This document shows, one piece after another, positions 1 to 8,900 of a stretch of 14,591 nt of DNA. Numbering within the stretch: the stretch's first letter is position 1; every line of letters begins with the position of its first letter. Origin of the DNA: Rhodanobacteraceae bacterium UBA703. Its GTDB lineage: Bacteria; Pseudomonadota; Gammaproteobacteria; Xanthomonadales; Rhodanobacteraceae. The stretch spans positions 1-14,591 of the forward strand of contig DBMH01000316.1 in the NCBI GenBank assembly GCA_002297645.1, written 5' to 3'. Under the pieces are notes generated by a model, which was not told the origin of the DNA, ran no database searches, and was given only the letters and a program-made list of their open reading frames with translations. The translations under genes and the position numbers were made by a program.

Positions 1-1020
1 CATGTAGAACGGCGTGATGTCGCGCATCGTCGCGATGGTGGCGATGCCGGCGGCTGCGGCCGCCAGCGCCGCCAGTGCGGTCCGGCGCGTCGACGGCCGG
101 CGCAGGAGCGACGCGAAACCGACGGTGCCCGCGATCGCGATCGCCGCGGCCCACAGGAGAACGAGGGCCCGTACGACGGGCGGCCATGCCAGCATCGTCT
201 CGAGCCAGTAGCGCAGCCCGCCGGCCAGCGTCGCCGCCACCATCGTCCCGGCCTGCGCGAGGTTGCCGAGGAAGTGCGTGCGGGCGATATAGGTGTTGGC
301 GTTGCCGAGGTCGGCGAAGCCCTGGGTCGCGTCAGACCAGATCGACGGCAGCAGCGGCAACACGGCGACCAGGGCCGCCGCCGCGAGGTGCCGCGCGTTG
401 CATTCGTCGCGCCGCCACGCGCGCAGGCAGACGGCCAGCCCGATCCAGGCCAGCGCCAGCGCCGACGGATGCGCGTGGACGGCGAGCGTGAAGCTGGCCG
501 CCATGCCGAAGAGGTAGCGCAGGCGCGCGCGGTGGGCGTAGCGTGCGGCGCAGAGGACGAAGGCCAGCATCAGCATCGGCGCCAGCATCGGGTGCGACGG
601 CATGAGGACGTTGAACATGCCCCAGCCCGGCACGATCAGCAGCGCCGCCCACGAAAGGCCGGTACGGCGATCGCGCAGCGCCTTGCCGGCGAGGTAGGCA
701 AGCGGCACCTGCAGGGAGGCGAGCAGGCCGATGATCAGCGTCGTCGCCAGCCAGCTGCGGCCGTCGACGGCGAGCAGGGCCGCCAGCAGGTAGTACCAGA
801 TCGGCCCGAGGTGCACGGAGGCGCCGTTGAGCAGCGGGCCGGTCAGCGGGAACTCCTGCCCGTCGAGCAGACGCAGTGCAATGAAGATGTCGCGCGCATA
901 GTCCATCGTCGCCGCCCCGTAGACCGAGGGCGCCAGCACGAGCAAGGAGAGCAGGGCCAGCAGCCCGTTGCGGGCGCTGCGGCGCGAAAGGAAGTCGGAG
1001 AGCGGCATGTGGGCGCGCAT
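1..1020 (-). CDS. GT-C / ArnT-like membrane glycosyltransferase, N-terminal part (cut by window edge)
   Basis: Translating the minus strand from 1020 down to base 1 gives 340 residues without a stop; the C-terminus lies outside the window. The product is strongly hydrophobic, with a first membrane segment at about residues 18-38, a short acidic loop (D40, 'MDYARD', D44), then 'LDGQEFPLTGP' and 'HLGPIWYYLLA' at about 52-80, followed by many more membrane spans. This layout, an acidic first loop then a Pro/Gly-rich loop and 'GPIxYY', is typical of GT-C transferases of the ArnT/RgtA-D (PF13231/GT39-like) group, which move sugars from polyprenyl-phosphate donors in the inner membrane. The acceptor cannot be told. 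The start is uncertain: ATG at 1020 or 1008, neither with a good Shine-Dalgarno, and the frame stays open upstream to an ATG at 1149. The gene diverges from the efflux operon. Family is fairly secure, specific role unknown. Confidence 0.72.
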   Translation of the reverse strand, partial: MRAHMPLSDFLSRRSARNGLLALLSLLVLAPSVYGAATMDYARDIFIALRLLDGQEFPLTGPLLNGASVHLGPIWYYLLAALLAVDGRSWLATTLIIGLLASLQVPLAYLAGKALRDRRTGLSWAALLIVPGWGMFNVLMPSHPMLAPMLMLAFVLCAARYAHRARLRYLFGMAASFTLAVHAHPSALALAWIGLAVCLRAWRRDECNARHLAAAALVAVLPLLPSIWSDATQGFADLGNANTYIARTHFLGNLAQAGTMVAATLAGGLRYWLETMLAWPPVVRALVLLWAAAIAIAGTVGFASLLRRPSTRRTALAALAAAAAGIATIATMRDITPFYM

Positions 1021-1323
1021 GATCCCGGCAGGGAACGACGGGCGCAAGCGCGGCGGATGTCTGGTCGCCCGGCGACGCGGGGCGGGTTCTTTACGCCGTT
1101 TTACTTCCGGTCGAGGGAACCCCGGTTTTTCCCCATGGTTCAGAAACATCGGGGATTTCAACCCCGCTTCGACACATGGACGCGTTGCGCCGCGCGCCGC
1201 GAGAATGTGCGGAGCGACGGACGGAGCGCGGCTTCGTCCTGCCCGTACGACCTTGAATCGCAGAATCGCGCGCAGCTTTCCCGGGCTGTCCCGGAGACTG
1301 CCCTGACTGCCGGACCGCCACGG
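1021..1323. other. Divergent intergenic region between glycosyltransferase and efflux operon
   Basis: About 300 bases lie between two divergent start codons, so both promoters are expected here. The stretch 1081-1166 is visibly less GC-rich than its surroundings, with runs such as TTTTAC and GGTTTTTCCCC. It holds a small inverted repeat, CGGGG (1150-1154) and CCCCG (1162-1166), and a weaker GGGAA/TTCCC pair (1115-1119 and 1129-1133). I could not place a convincing -35/-10 pair on either strand. No regulator gene adjoins the pump, so its control cannot be read from the window. Confidence 0.4.
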
Positions 1324-2460
1324 ATGCCACCTACCGATTTCCGCCATCGTCGTCTCGCCGCCGCCGCGCTGGCCGCCTCGCTCGTCGCGGCCTGCTCCGG
1401 AGGGCAGGCGCCGCACGTGCCGTCGCCGGTGCCGGTGACCGTGACGCAGGCTGCCGTACGCGACATGCCGGTGCTGGTCAGCGCGCCGGGCAGCGTCGAG
1501 ACGATCAACAGCGTGGCGGTGACGTCGCAGGTCGACGGCCAGCTGCTCGAGTCCTTCGTCCGCGACGGCGCAGACGTGGCGCAGGGGCAGCTGCTGTTCC
1601 GCATCGACCCGCGCCCGGCGCAGGCGGCGCTGCAGCAGGCGCAGGCGGCGCTGGCGAAGGACCAGGCGACGCTGACCCAGGCGCGTTCGCAGGTCGAGCG
1701 CTACAAGGACGTCGCCGCCAAGGGGTATCTGTCCGCCGACCAGATGGAGCAGTACCGCACCAACCTCGGCGTCGCGCTCGGCGCGGTCAAGGTCGACGAG
1801 GCGAACGTGGCCGCGGCGAAACTGACGCTCGGCTACACCGACATCCGGGCGCCGATCGCGGGTCGCATCGGCCGCATCCTGATCCAGCCGGGCAACGTGG
1901 TCAAAGCCAACGACACGACTCCTCTGGTGACGATCAACCAGATCGAGCCGGTGTACGTGAACTTCGCGCTGCCGAGCGCCCAGCTCGGGCGCATGCTGGC
2001 CGCGCAGAAGGCAGCACCGCTGGCGGTGCGGGCGAACGTGATCGGGCTGGACCAGCCGGTTGAAGGGCGGGTCGCCTTCATCGACAACGCGGTCGACACG
2101 AGCACCGGCACGATCCGCCTGCGCGGCGAGTTCGCCAACGAGGAGCACGTGCTGTGGCCGGGGCAGCTCGTCGGCGTCAGCCTGACGCTCGGGCACGACA
2201 CGAACGCTGTCGTGCTGCCGGATGCCGCCGTGCAGAACGGACCGAACGGCACCTACGTCTTCGTCGTGAAGCCGGATCGCAGCGCCGAGCAGCGCACGGT
2301 CAAGGTCGCGCGCGTCGTCGAGGGGCAGGCGGTGATCGAAAGCGGCCTCGCCGCCGGCGAGACCGTTGTGCTCGACGGCCAGTCGCGCGTCCAGGACGGC
2401 TCGCCGCTGGCCTTCGACGACAAGCCCGCCGCGGCCCGCGCCGAGGAAGCCGCACGGTGA
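1324..2460 (+). CDS. RND efflux periplasmic adaptor (membrane fusion) lipoprotein, MdtA-like
   Basis: A 378-residue adaptor that would link the inner-membrane RND pump to an outer-membrane channel. The chosen ATG gives a lipoprotein signal: basic start with R9-R10, hydrophobic segment 11-23, lipobox V21-A22-A23-C24. The frame is open upstream (including an ATG at 1135), but starting there would bury the signal. Domains follow the MFP order: first half-lipoyl motif around 65-97 ('DGADVAQGQLLFRIDP'), alpha-hairpin rich in Ala/Gln at about 98-168, second lipoyl half at about 170-203 ('TDIRAPIAGRIG', 'QPGNVV'), beta-barrel to about 290, and a membrane-proximal domain with 'VVLPDAAVQNGPNGTYVFVV' near 296-315. 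Length is normal for MdtA/AcrA-type proteins. It overlaps the permease start by four bases. Substrate is unknown. The Shine-Dalgarno at 1324 is weak. Confidence 0.9.
   Translation: MPPTDFRHRRLAAAALAASLVAACSGGQAPHVPSPVPVTVTQAAVRDMPVLVSAPGSVETINSVAVTSQVDGQLLESFVRDGADVAQGQLLFRIDPRPAQAALQQAQAALAKDQATLTQARSQVERYKDVAAKGYLSADQMEQYRTNLGVALGAVKVDEANVAAAKLTLGYTDIRAPIAGRIGRILIQPGNVVKANDTTPLVTINQIEPVYVNFALPSAQLGRMLAAQKAAPLAVRANVIGLDQPVEGRVAFIDNAVDTSTGTIRLRGEFANEEHVLWPGQLVGVSLTLGHDTNAVVLPDAAVQNGPNGTYVFVVKPDRSAEQRTVKVARVVEGQAVIESGLAAGETVVLDGQSRVQDGSPLAFDDKPAAARAEEAAR
2443..2449 (+). promoter_or_regulatory. Ribosome binding site deciding the GTG start of the RND permease
   Basis: GAGGAAG sits inside the last codons of the adaptor gene, seven bases before a GTG at 2457 that overlaps the adaptor's TGA (GTGA). 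This near-consensus site supports the GTG start over any in-frame codon upstream and indicates translational coupling of the two subunits. Confidence 0.75.
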
Positions 2461-5400
2461 GCGTCTCGGCCCTCTTCGTGCGTCGTCCGGTCATGACCAC
2501 CCTGGTCATGGTCGGCATCCTCGTGTTCGGCATCGCCGGCTATCGCTCGCTGCCGGTCGCCGCGTTGCCGAATGTGGACTTCCCGACGATCTCGGTCAAC
2601 GCGAGCCTGCCGGGCGCGTCGCCGGAGACGATGGCCTCGGCCGTCGCGACGCCGCTGGAGAAGCAGTTCTCGACGATTCCCGCGGTCGATTCGATGACCT
2701 CGCAGAGTTCGCTCGGCTCGACCAACATCACGCTGCAGTTCTCGCTCAACCGCAACATCGACGCCGCCGCGCAGGACGTGCAGGCGGCGATCTCGTCGGC
2801 GCTGCGTCAGCTGCCGACGCAGATGACCACGCCGCCGACCTTCCGCAAGGTCAATCCGGCCGATTCGCCGATCTTCTACATCGCGTTCACCTCGAAGACG
2901 CTGCGGCTGTCGGCGTTGAACGAGTTCGCCGAGAACACGCTGGCGCAGCGCATCTCGATGATCGACGGCGTCGCCCAGGTCAACGTCTGGGGTTCGCAGA
3001 AATACGCGGTGCGCATCGACCTCGATCCCGAGGCGCTGGCGACCCGCGGGCTCGGCATCGACACGGTCGCGGCCGCGGTCGGGAGCGGCAACGTGAACCT
3101 GCCGACCGGCACGCTGTACGGGCCGAACCGTGTCTACAACGTGATGGTCGACGGCCAGATCCAGGACGCCGCCGCGTTCGGCGACCTGATCGTCAGCTAC
3201 CGCAACGGCGCGCCCGTCCGCCTGAAGGACGTCGCCAACGTCTACGACGGCGTGCAGAACGACAAGGGCGGCGCGCTGCTCAACGGCGAGCGCGGTGTCG
3301 TCCTGGCGGTGCAGAAGCAGCCCGGCGCGAACACGATCCAGGTCGTCGACGACATCCGGACCATGCTGCCGGCCTTCGAGCGCACGCTGCCGGCCGGCGC
3401 CCAGCTCGACGTCATCTACGACCGTTCGCAGAGCATCCGCGAGTCGGTGGCGGAGGTGAAGTTCAGCCTGTTGCTGGCGCTGGCGCTGGTCGTCCTGGTG
3501 ATCTTCCTGTTCCTGCGCAACGTCTCGGCCACGGTGATCCCGTCGCTGGCGCTGCCGATGTCGATCGTCGGCACGTTCGCGGTCATGTACGCGTTCGGAT
3601 TCAGCATCGACAACCTGTCGCTGATGGCACTGACGCTGGCCGTCGGTTTCGTCGTCGACGACGCCATCGTGATGCTCGAGAACATCGCGCGCCACATGGA
3701 GATGGGCAAGGACCGTCTGACCGCGACCTACGACGGCGCGCGGGAGATCGGCTTCACGATCGTCTCGATGACGATCTCGCTCGCGGCGGTGTTCATCCCG
3801 GTCGTGTTCATGGGCGGCATCATCGGCCGCCTGCTCAACGAGTTCGCGGTGACGATCGTCGCTGCCGTGCTGGTGTCCGGCTTTGTGTCCCTGAGTCTCA
3901 CCCCGATGCTGTGCAGCCGCTGGCTGAAGTCGCCGCACACGATCCGGCACGGCCGCGTCTACCAGTGGAGCGAGCGCGCCTTCGACCGCGTGCAGGGAGC
4001 GTATCGCCACACGCTCGAAGCCTGCGTGCGGCATCCACGCAGCGTCATGGCGCTGTTCCTCGCGCTGGTCGTGGCGACGGGCGCGCTGATCGTGCACGTG
4101 CCGAAGGGCTTCCTGCCGAACGACGACACCGGCCAGCTGTTCGTGTTCACGCAGGGCGCGCAGGACATCGGCTTCGACGCGATGATGGAGAAGCAGCGTG
4201 CCGCGATCGACATCATCCGCGCCGACCCGAACGTGGCCTTCGTGATGGCCTTCGTCGGTGCCGGTGGTGGCGGCGGCTCGCTGAACCAGGGGCGCATCGT
4301 CGTCAACCTGAAGCCGCCGCACGAACGCCTCGGCGCGGACGCGGTGGTGGAGCAACTGCGCCCGAAGCTGGAAGGCATCCCCGGCCTGCAGGCATTCCCG
4401 CAGAACCTGCCGCTGATCCGCATCGGCGGGCGGCCGAGCAACAGCGTCTACCAGTTCGCGCTGCAGGACACCGACAGCGCGCGGCTGTTCGAGTGGACGC
4501 CGAAACTGGTCGCCGTGCTGGCGAAGCAGCCGGGATTCCTCGACGTCAGCAGCGACATGCTGATCGCCACGCCGCAGCTGGACGTCCGCATCGATCGCGA
4601 CGCCGCGGCAGCCTACGGCGTCTCGCCGGAGGCGATCGAGAACGCGCTGTACTACGCGTTCGGTCCGGCGCAGGTATCGACGATATACACCGAGTCGGAC
4701 CAGTTCTGGGTACTGATGCAGGTCGACCCGAAGCGGCAGGCCGACACGTCGGTGCTGTCGTCCATCTACGTCACGCCGACCTTGCCGCCGCGGAGCAGTG
4801 CCGGCGACGCGACCGCGACGCCGTCGTCGCAGCTCGTGCCGCTGTCGGCGGTGACGCGCACCGGTCGCTCGGTCGGCGCGGCGACGATCAACCACCTCGG
4901 CCAGGTGCCGGCGACGACGGTGTCGTTCAATCTCGCGTCGGGCGTGGCGCTCAGCGAGGCGGTCTCCACCATCGACCGCGTCGTCGCGGAACTGAAGATG
5001 CCGGAGACGATCACCGCCTCGCTGCAGGGCACGGCGCAGTCGTTCCAGGACTCGGTCGCCGGCATGGGCATCCTGCTATTGCTCGCCGTGTTCGTGATCT
5101 ATCTCGTGCTCGGCATCCTGTACGAAAGCTTCATCCATCCGCTCACGATCCTCTCCGGCCTGCCGACCGCGATCTTCGGCGCGCTGCTGACGCTGATGCT
5201 GTTCGGGCGCGAGCTGGACCTCTACGGCGCGGTCGGCCTGATCATGCTGATCGGCATCGTCAAGAAGAACGCGATCATGATGATCGACTTTGCGCTGGAG
5301 AAGCAGCGCGAGGGCGAGGACGCCGCCCGGGCGATCGTCGACGCCAGCGTGGTGCGCTTCCGGCCGATCATGATGACGACGTTCGCCGCATTGATGGGCA

Positions 5401-5597
5401 TCCTGCCGATCGCGCTCGGCTTCGGCGCCGGCGCGGACGCGCGGCGACCGCTCGGCCTCGCCGTGGTCGGCGGCCTGCTGACCTCGCAGTTGCTGACGCT
5501 CTACATCACGCCGGTGATCTATCTCTACTTCGAGCGCTTGCAGGAGTGGTGGAAGGCGTCCCCGCCGAGCAGCGGGGCGGACACGGTCCATCGCTAG
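2457..5597 (+). CDS. Multidrug efflux RND transporter permease (HAE1 family, MdtB/MdtC-like)
   Basis: A 1046-residue inner-membrane proton/drug antiporter, matching the 1030-1050 usual for AcrB/MdtB. The start is GTG, giving 'VSVSALFVRRPVMTTLVMVG'; the 'F.RRPV.TTL' opening is the RND amphipathic helix and TM1. Proton-relay residues are present: D401-D402 in TM4 ('VGFVVDDAIVMLENIARHM') and K937 in TM10 ('LIGIVKKNAIMMIDFA'). Also visible are the 'PNVDFPTI' porter-domain entry, a Gly-rich loop ('GAGGGGGSLNQG') and the second-half repeat with 'KGFLPNDDTGQLFVF'. A Pro/Ser/Thr-rich loop at residues 773-791 looks longer than usual. It is the second gene of a two-gene operon with no outer-membrane channel after it, so it probably recruits a TolC-like protein encoded elsewhere. 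Substrate range cannot be predicted; the sequence resembles MdtB/MdtC/MuxB more than AcrB, though only one permease is present. Confidence 0.95.
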   Translation: MSVSALFVRRPVMTTLVMVGILVFGIAGYRSLPVAALPNVDFPTISVNASLPGASPETMASAVATPLEKQFSTIPAVDSMTSQSSLGSTNITLQFSLNRNIDAAAQDVQAAISSALRQLPTQMTTPPTFRKVNPADSPIFYIAFTSKTLRLSALNEFAENTLAQRISMIDGVAQVNVWGSQKYAVRIDLDPEALATRGLGIDTVAAAVGSGNVNLPTGTLYGPNRVYNVMVDGQIQDAAAFGDLIVSYRNGAPVRLKDVANVYDGVQNDKGGALLNGERGVVLAVQKQPGANTIQVVDDIRTMLPAFERTLPAGAQLDVIYDRSQSIRESVAEVKFSLLLALALVVLVIFLFLRNVSATVIPSLALPMSIVGTFAVMYAFGFSIDNLSLMALTLAVGFVVDDAIVMLENIARHMEMGKDRLTATYDGAREIGFTIVSMTISLAAVFIPVVFMGGIIGRLLNEFAVTIVAAVLVSGFVSLSLTPMLCSRWLKSPHTIRHGRVYQWSERAFDRVQGAYRHTLEACVRHPRSVMALFLALVVATGALIVHVPKGFLPNDDTGQLFVFTQGAQDIGFDAMMEKQRAAIDIIRADPNVAFVMAFVGAGGGGGSLNQGRIVVNLKPPHERLGADAVVEQLRPKLEGIPGLQAFPQNLPLIRIGGRPSNSVYQFALQDTDSARLFEWTPKLVAVLAKQPGFLDVSSDMLIATPQLDVRIDRDAAAAYGVSPEAIENALYYAFGPAQVSTIYTESDQFWVLMQVDPKRQADTSVLSSIYVTPTLPPRSSAGDATATPSSQLVPLSAVTRTGRSVGAATINHLGQVPATTVSFNLASGVALSEAVSTIDRVVAELKMPETITASLQGTAQSFQDSVAGMGILLLLAVFVIYLVLGILYESFIHPLTILSGLPTAIFGALLTLMLFGRELDLYGAVGLIMLIGIVKKNAIMMIDFALEKQREGEDAARAIVDASVVRFRPIMMTTFAALMGILPIALGFGAGADARRPLGLAVVGGLLTSQLLTLYITPVIYLYFERLQEWWKASPPSSGADTVHR

Positions 5598-5862
5598 CGC
5601 CTGTCGCGGATTCCGCAGGTACGACGAAGGACGTCGGTATTTCGGCGACGGCCCCATGCCGGCCGCATGCTCCAACCATTGCGGACCTCGCGGATAGGAT
5701 GTGGCCGCGCGACCGCTACTGCCCGCGCGGCCCAGTTCACGCCGGACGTTGGATGCCCGACGCATTCCCGATCGCCGCTCCGGGGTGCCGGATTCGCGAG
5801 CGCGCGGTGTTTCCCGCGCGCACGGGATCTGCGATCCGCGGGACGACCGCCCGCTGTTCTCC
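5598..5862. other. Convergent intergenic region with clustered GC hairpins
   Basis: No plausible gene lies between the stop of the permease and the terminator of the secreted-protein gene. The stretch contains three perfect inverted repeats: a 9-bp stem at 5703-5711/5724-5732 with a 12-base loop, an 8-bp stem at 5800-5807/5814-5821 with a 6-base loop, and a 5-bp GGATC/GATCC stem at 5825-5829/5833-5837. None is followed by a T-run on the plus strand. They may end transcripts of the efflux operon without a classical U-tract, or protect its 3' end; this is inference. Confidence 0.45.
5703..5732. repeat. 9-bp inverted repeat (GC hairpin) downstream of the RND operon
   Basis: GGCCGCGCG and its exact complement CGCGCGGCC flank a 12-base loop, about 105 bases after the permease stop codon. 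It is the longest perfect stem I found on the plus-strand side of this gap and the best candidate for a transcript-end structure of the efflux operon. It lacks a U-tract, so it is not a standard intrinsic terminator. Confidence 0.4.
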
Positions 5863-5890
5863 AAAAAAAAGCCCCGGTGGGAACCGGGGC
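5863..5890 (-). terminator. Rho-independent terminator of the secreted propeller-DUF11 gene
   Basis: Read on the minus strand: GCCCCGGT, loop TCCC, ACCGGGGC, then eight T. The stem is a perfect 8 bp with a tetraloop followed at once by the T-run (A-run 5863-5870 on the plus strand). It lies 57 bases past the stop codon of the minus-strand gene. The A-run precedes the stem on the plus strand, so the site is directional and is unlikely to terminate the efflux operon efficiently. Confidence 0.92.
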
Positions 5891-5946
5891 GGAAGATCGG
5901 AGCGACGGCGTCCTGCCGTCGCGGGCCGATGGATGGAACGTTCTGG

Positions 5947-8900
5947 CTAGTTGCAGGCGGCGGGATCGAATCCGTTGCGGAAGATCGTGTCGAGGTTCAG
6001 CACCGCGTATGCCAGGGCGTCGTTGTTGCCCATGTACGGATCGGGCGTGGTCGAACTGCCGTTGGCCGCGAGGCGCAGCGGCTGGTTCGAGCCGTAGCCG
6101 GAGGAGACGCAGACGGTCGTCTGCACCGTGCGCGTAGCGCCCGCGGCGAGGTTGCCGACCGTGCACGGCCAGGCGCCCGTGCAGTCCCCCGAGTTGCCGA
6201 CGAACACCAGTCCGGCCGGCAGCGTGGCGTTCAATTGCACGCCTTGTGCCGCGCTGGGGCCGTTGTTGGTGATGCTCACCGTGTAGGTGAAGCGATCGCC
6301 GCGATCGACCAGCTCCGGCACGTCGATCGTCACGGCGATGTCCGCGCCGGTGCCGACCGTGGTGTGGGCCGCGAACACGTTGTTGTTCATGTCCGGATCC
6401 GCCGTGGTGGCGTTGACCGAGGCCGCGTGGGTGATCGGGTTGCTGCCCGCGTAGTCCGACGGAACCGTGAAGTTCACGACGAAGCTGCGCGTGGCGCCCG
6501 GCGCGAGCGAGCCGAGCGAGCACGGCAGGCTGGTGCAGTCTCCCGTCACCGCGCCGGCCACGAGTCCCGGCGGAGTCACGCTGGCGACGGCGACGCCGCT
6601 GGCGGTGCTCGGTCCCGCGTTGGCGACCGTGACGGTGTAGGCGACCGTTCCGCCCGCGGTCACCGCCGCGGTGCCGGTCTGGGTGATCGACACGTCGGCC
6701 GAGTCCGTCACCGCGACGCTGGCGCTGGCGCTGTTGTTGCCCGGCACCGGATCGGTCGTGCCGGAGCTGACCGTCGCGGTGTTGGCGATGGGGCTGGCGC
6801 CGGCGTAGTCGTGCGGAACGCGGAACGTCGCGTTGATGATCTTGACCGCTCCGCTCGGCAGCGTGCCGAGGTTGCACGGGAACGCCGTCGTGCACGCGCC
6901 GCTGTTGGCGACGAAGACCAGCCCCGCCGGCGTGGTGTCGGCGACGCTGACCGCGCTCGCGCCGGCCGGTCCGTTGTTGCCGACGGCGACGGCGTAGGTC
7001 ACGGTGCCGCCGCGGACGGCGCTGGCGGGAGCCTGCATGGTCAGCGACAGGTCGGCCGCGTGAGAGACGGACGTGGTGGACGAGGCGGTGTTGTTGCCCG
7101 GTGCCGGGTCGTCGGTCGTGCTGGCGACGCTGGCGCTGTTGACGATGGTCGGCTGCGCATAGGCGTCCGGAACCGAGAACGTGGCCACGATCGTCTTGGT
7201 CGCACCGGCCGCCAGGCTGCCGAGCTGGCACGGGAATGCCGTGGTGCAGTCGCCGGTCGTCGACACGAAGGTCAGGCCTGCCGGCGTCGGGTCGGTGACG
7301 GACACGGACTGTGCGGGACTCGGGCCGGCGTTCGACACGGTGATCGTGTAGCTGACGGTACCGGGGGCGCCGGCGCTGGCCGGAGCGTTCATGGCGATGG
7401 AGAGGTCGGCGCTTCCGCCCACCGTCGTCGTGACCGAGGCGGCGTTGTTGGCCGGGTTCGGGTCCTCGGTGGCGCTGGTCGCGCTGGCGTTGCTGACCAG
7501 CGGCGTGGCGGTGGCGTAGGTGGCCGGGATCGCGTAGGTCACCGTGACCGTACGGCTCGCCGTCGGGGCGAGGCTGCCGATCGTGCACGGCAGGCTGGCG
7601 CAGTCGCCGCTGATCGCTGAGAGCATCACGCCGGCCGGCGTCGGGCTCGACAGGACGACCTGGTTGGCGGTGTCCGGTCCGTTGTTCTTGACCGTGATCG
7701 CATAGGTGGCCTGGCCGCCGGCGACCGCCGTGGCGGAGCCGGTCTGGGTGACCGCCAGGTCGGCGCCGTGGCCGATCGGCGCATCCGGCAACGGCCAGAC
7801 CCAGGCGCCGCGCGAGCGCGTGAATGCGGCCAGCGTGGTGAAGCCGCGGTCGACCACGAGATCCCACACCATCACGCGCGGGAAGTCCTCGAAGTAGTGC
7901 CAGGTCGGCGAATCGACCGAGATGTCGTCGGTGTAGTACAGGCCCCAGTCGGTGCCGAGGAACACCTGGTCCGGGCGGTTCGGGTTCGGCATGATCTGCT
8001 CGACCGGAATGTTCGGCAGGTTGCCGCTCTTGTCCTTCCAGCGGAAGCTCGAACAGCCGTAGTCGGCGCAGGTAGCCTGGAACACGTGGCCCGGGCGTCC
8101 CGGCGTGTTCTGGTCGAAGCCGCCGACGGCCGCATAGACGACGAGAGCCGAGCGCGGATCGAAGCGGACGCCGAAGATCGGACGGTTCGGCAGCACGCGG
8201 TTGTCGTCGGTCAAGTTGACCACCTGCGCGCAGTTGCCGTCGGTCGGCGGCGTCATCGGGCAGTTCGCCGCCACGGTGGTGCCGAGGCCGAACACGATCT
8301 GCACGTTGCCGTCGGTGGTGCCGACCGCCGCCACCGTCGGATCGGTGAAGGAATAGGCGACGTAGTTGATGTACGAGCGGTTGCTGCTGCCGAGGACCAG
8401 CGTGTTCTTGGTCAGATTCGGCGTGCGCGCCTTCCACGATGCGCGCATCGTGGTCGTGTTGGAGTTGGTCATGTCGACCGTCTCCCACAGGCGGTTGGTG
8501 CCGGCGATCATGTGGTTGCAGCCGCTGGCCGCGCTGCATCCGCTGCCCGGTGCGTCGAGCGCGCCCCATTTGTAGATGTCGTAGGACATCGCGAAGATCG
8601 TGCTGGACAGGTCGCCCGTGCCGCCCCACGTGCCGCCGGTGCTGCCGGACGCGGTGGAGAAGCTGCCCGACATCGTGTTGCCGTAGGTCAGGCTGCGGGC
8701 GAGCGAGCCGTACTGGCTGGAGTTGAACCAGATCGCGTTGCCGATCGGCTCGATCTTGGTGGTGGTGCCGTCGCCGCTGCAGTTGGACGTCCACTTGACC
8801 GGACCGAGCGGCTGGCCGTCGAACTTGACCGCCGAGCAGCCGTTGTCCTGCGCGCCGGCGCCGATGGCGGGCGTCGCCGAGTTGGCGAAGTTGGACGTGA

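Noticed and set aside
274..1323. Upstream in-frame extension of the adaptor gene
   Set aside because: The extension is composition-driven Arg/Gln/Gly sequence overlapping the opposite-strand glycosyltransferase, and it would place the lipoprotein signal in the middle of the protein.
1348..1353. Twin arginine in the adaptor signal peptide considered as a Tat signal
   Set aside because: The context (HRRLAAAAL) lacks the S/T-RR-x-F-x-K consensus, and a lipobox at C24 explains a Sec lipoprotein signal.
2253..4895. 880-residue minus-strand open frame opposite the RND permease
   Set aside because: The product is His/Arg/Asp-rich low-complexity sequence; the plus strand carries a full-length RND permease with all key residues.
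6004..7764. Regular repeat pattern considered as a CRISPR array or satellite
   Set aside because: The period is about 354 bases, copies are diverged at DNA level and the pattern is explained by protein-level DUF11 repeats.
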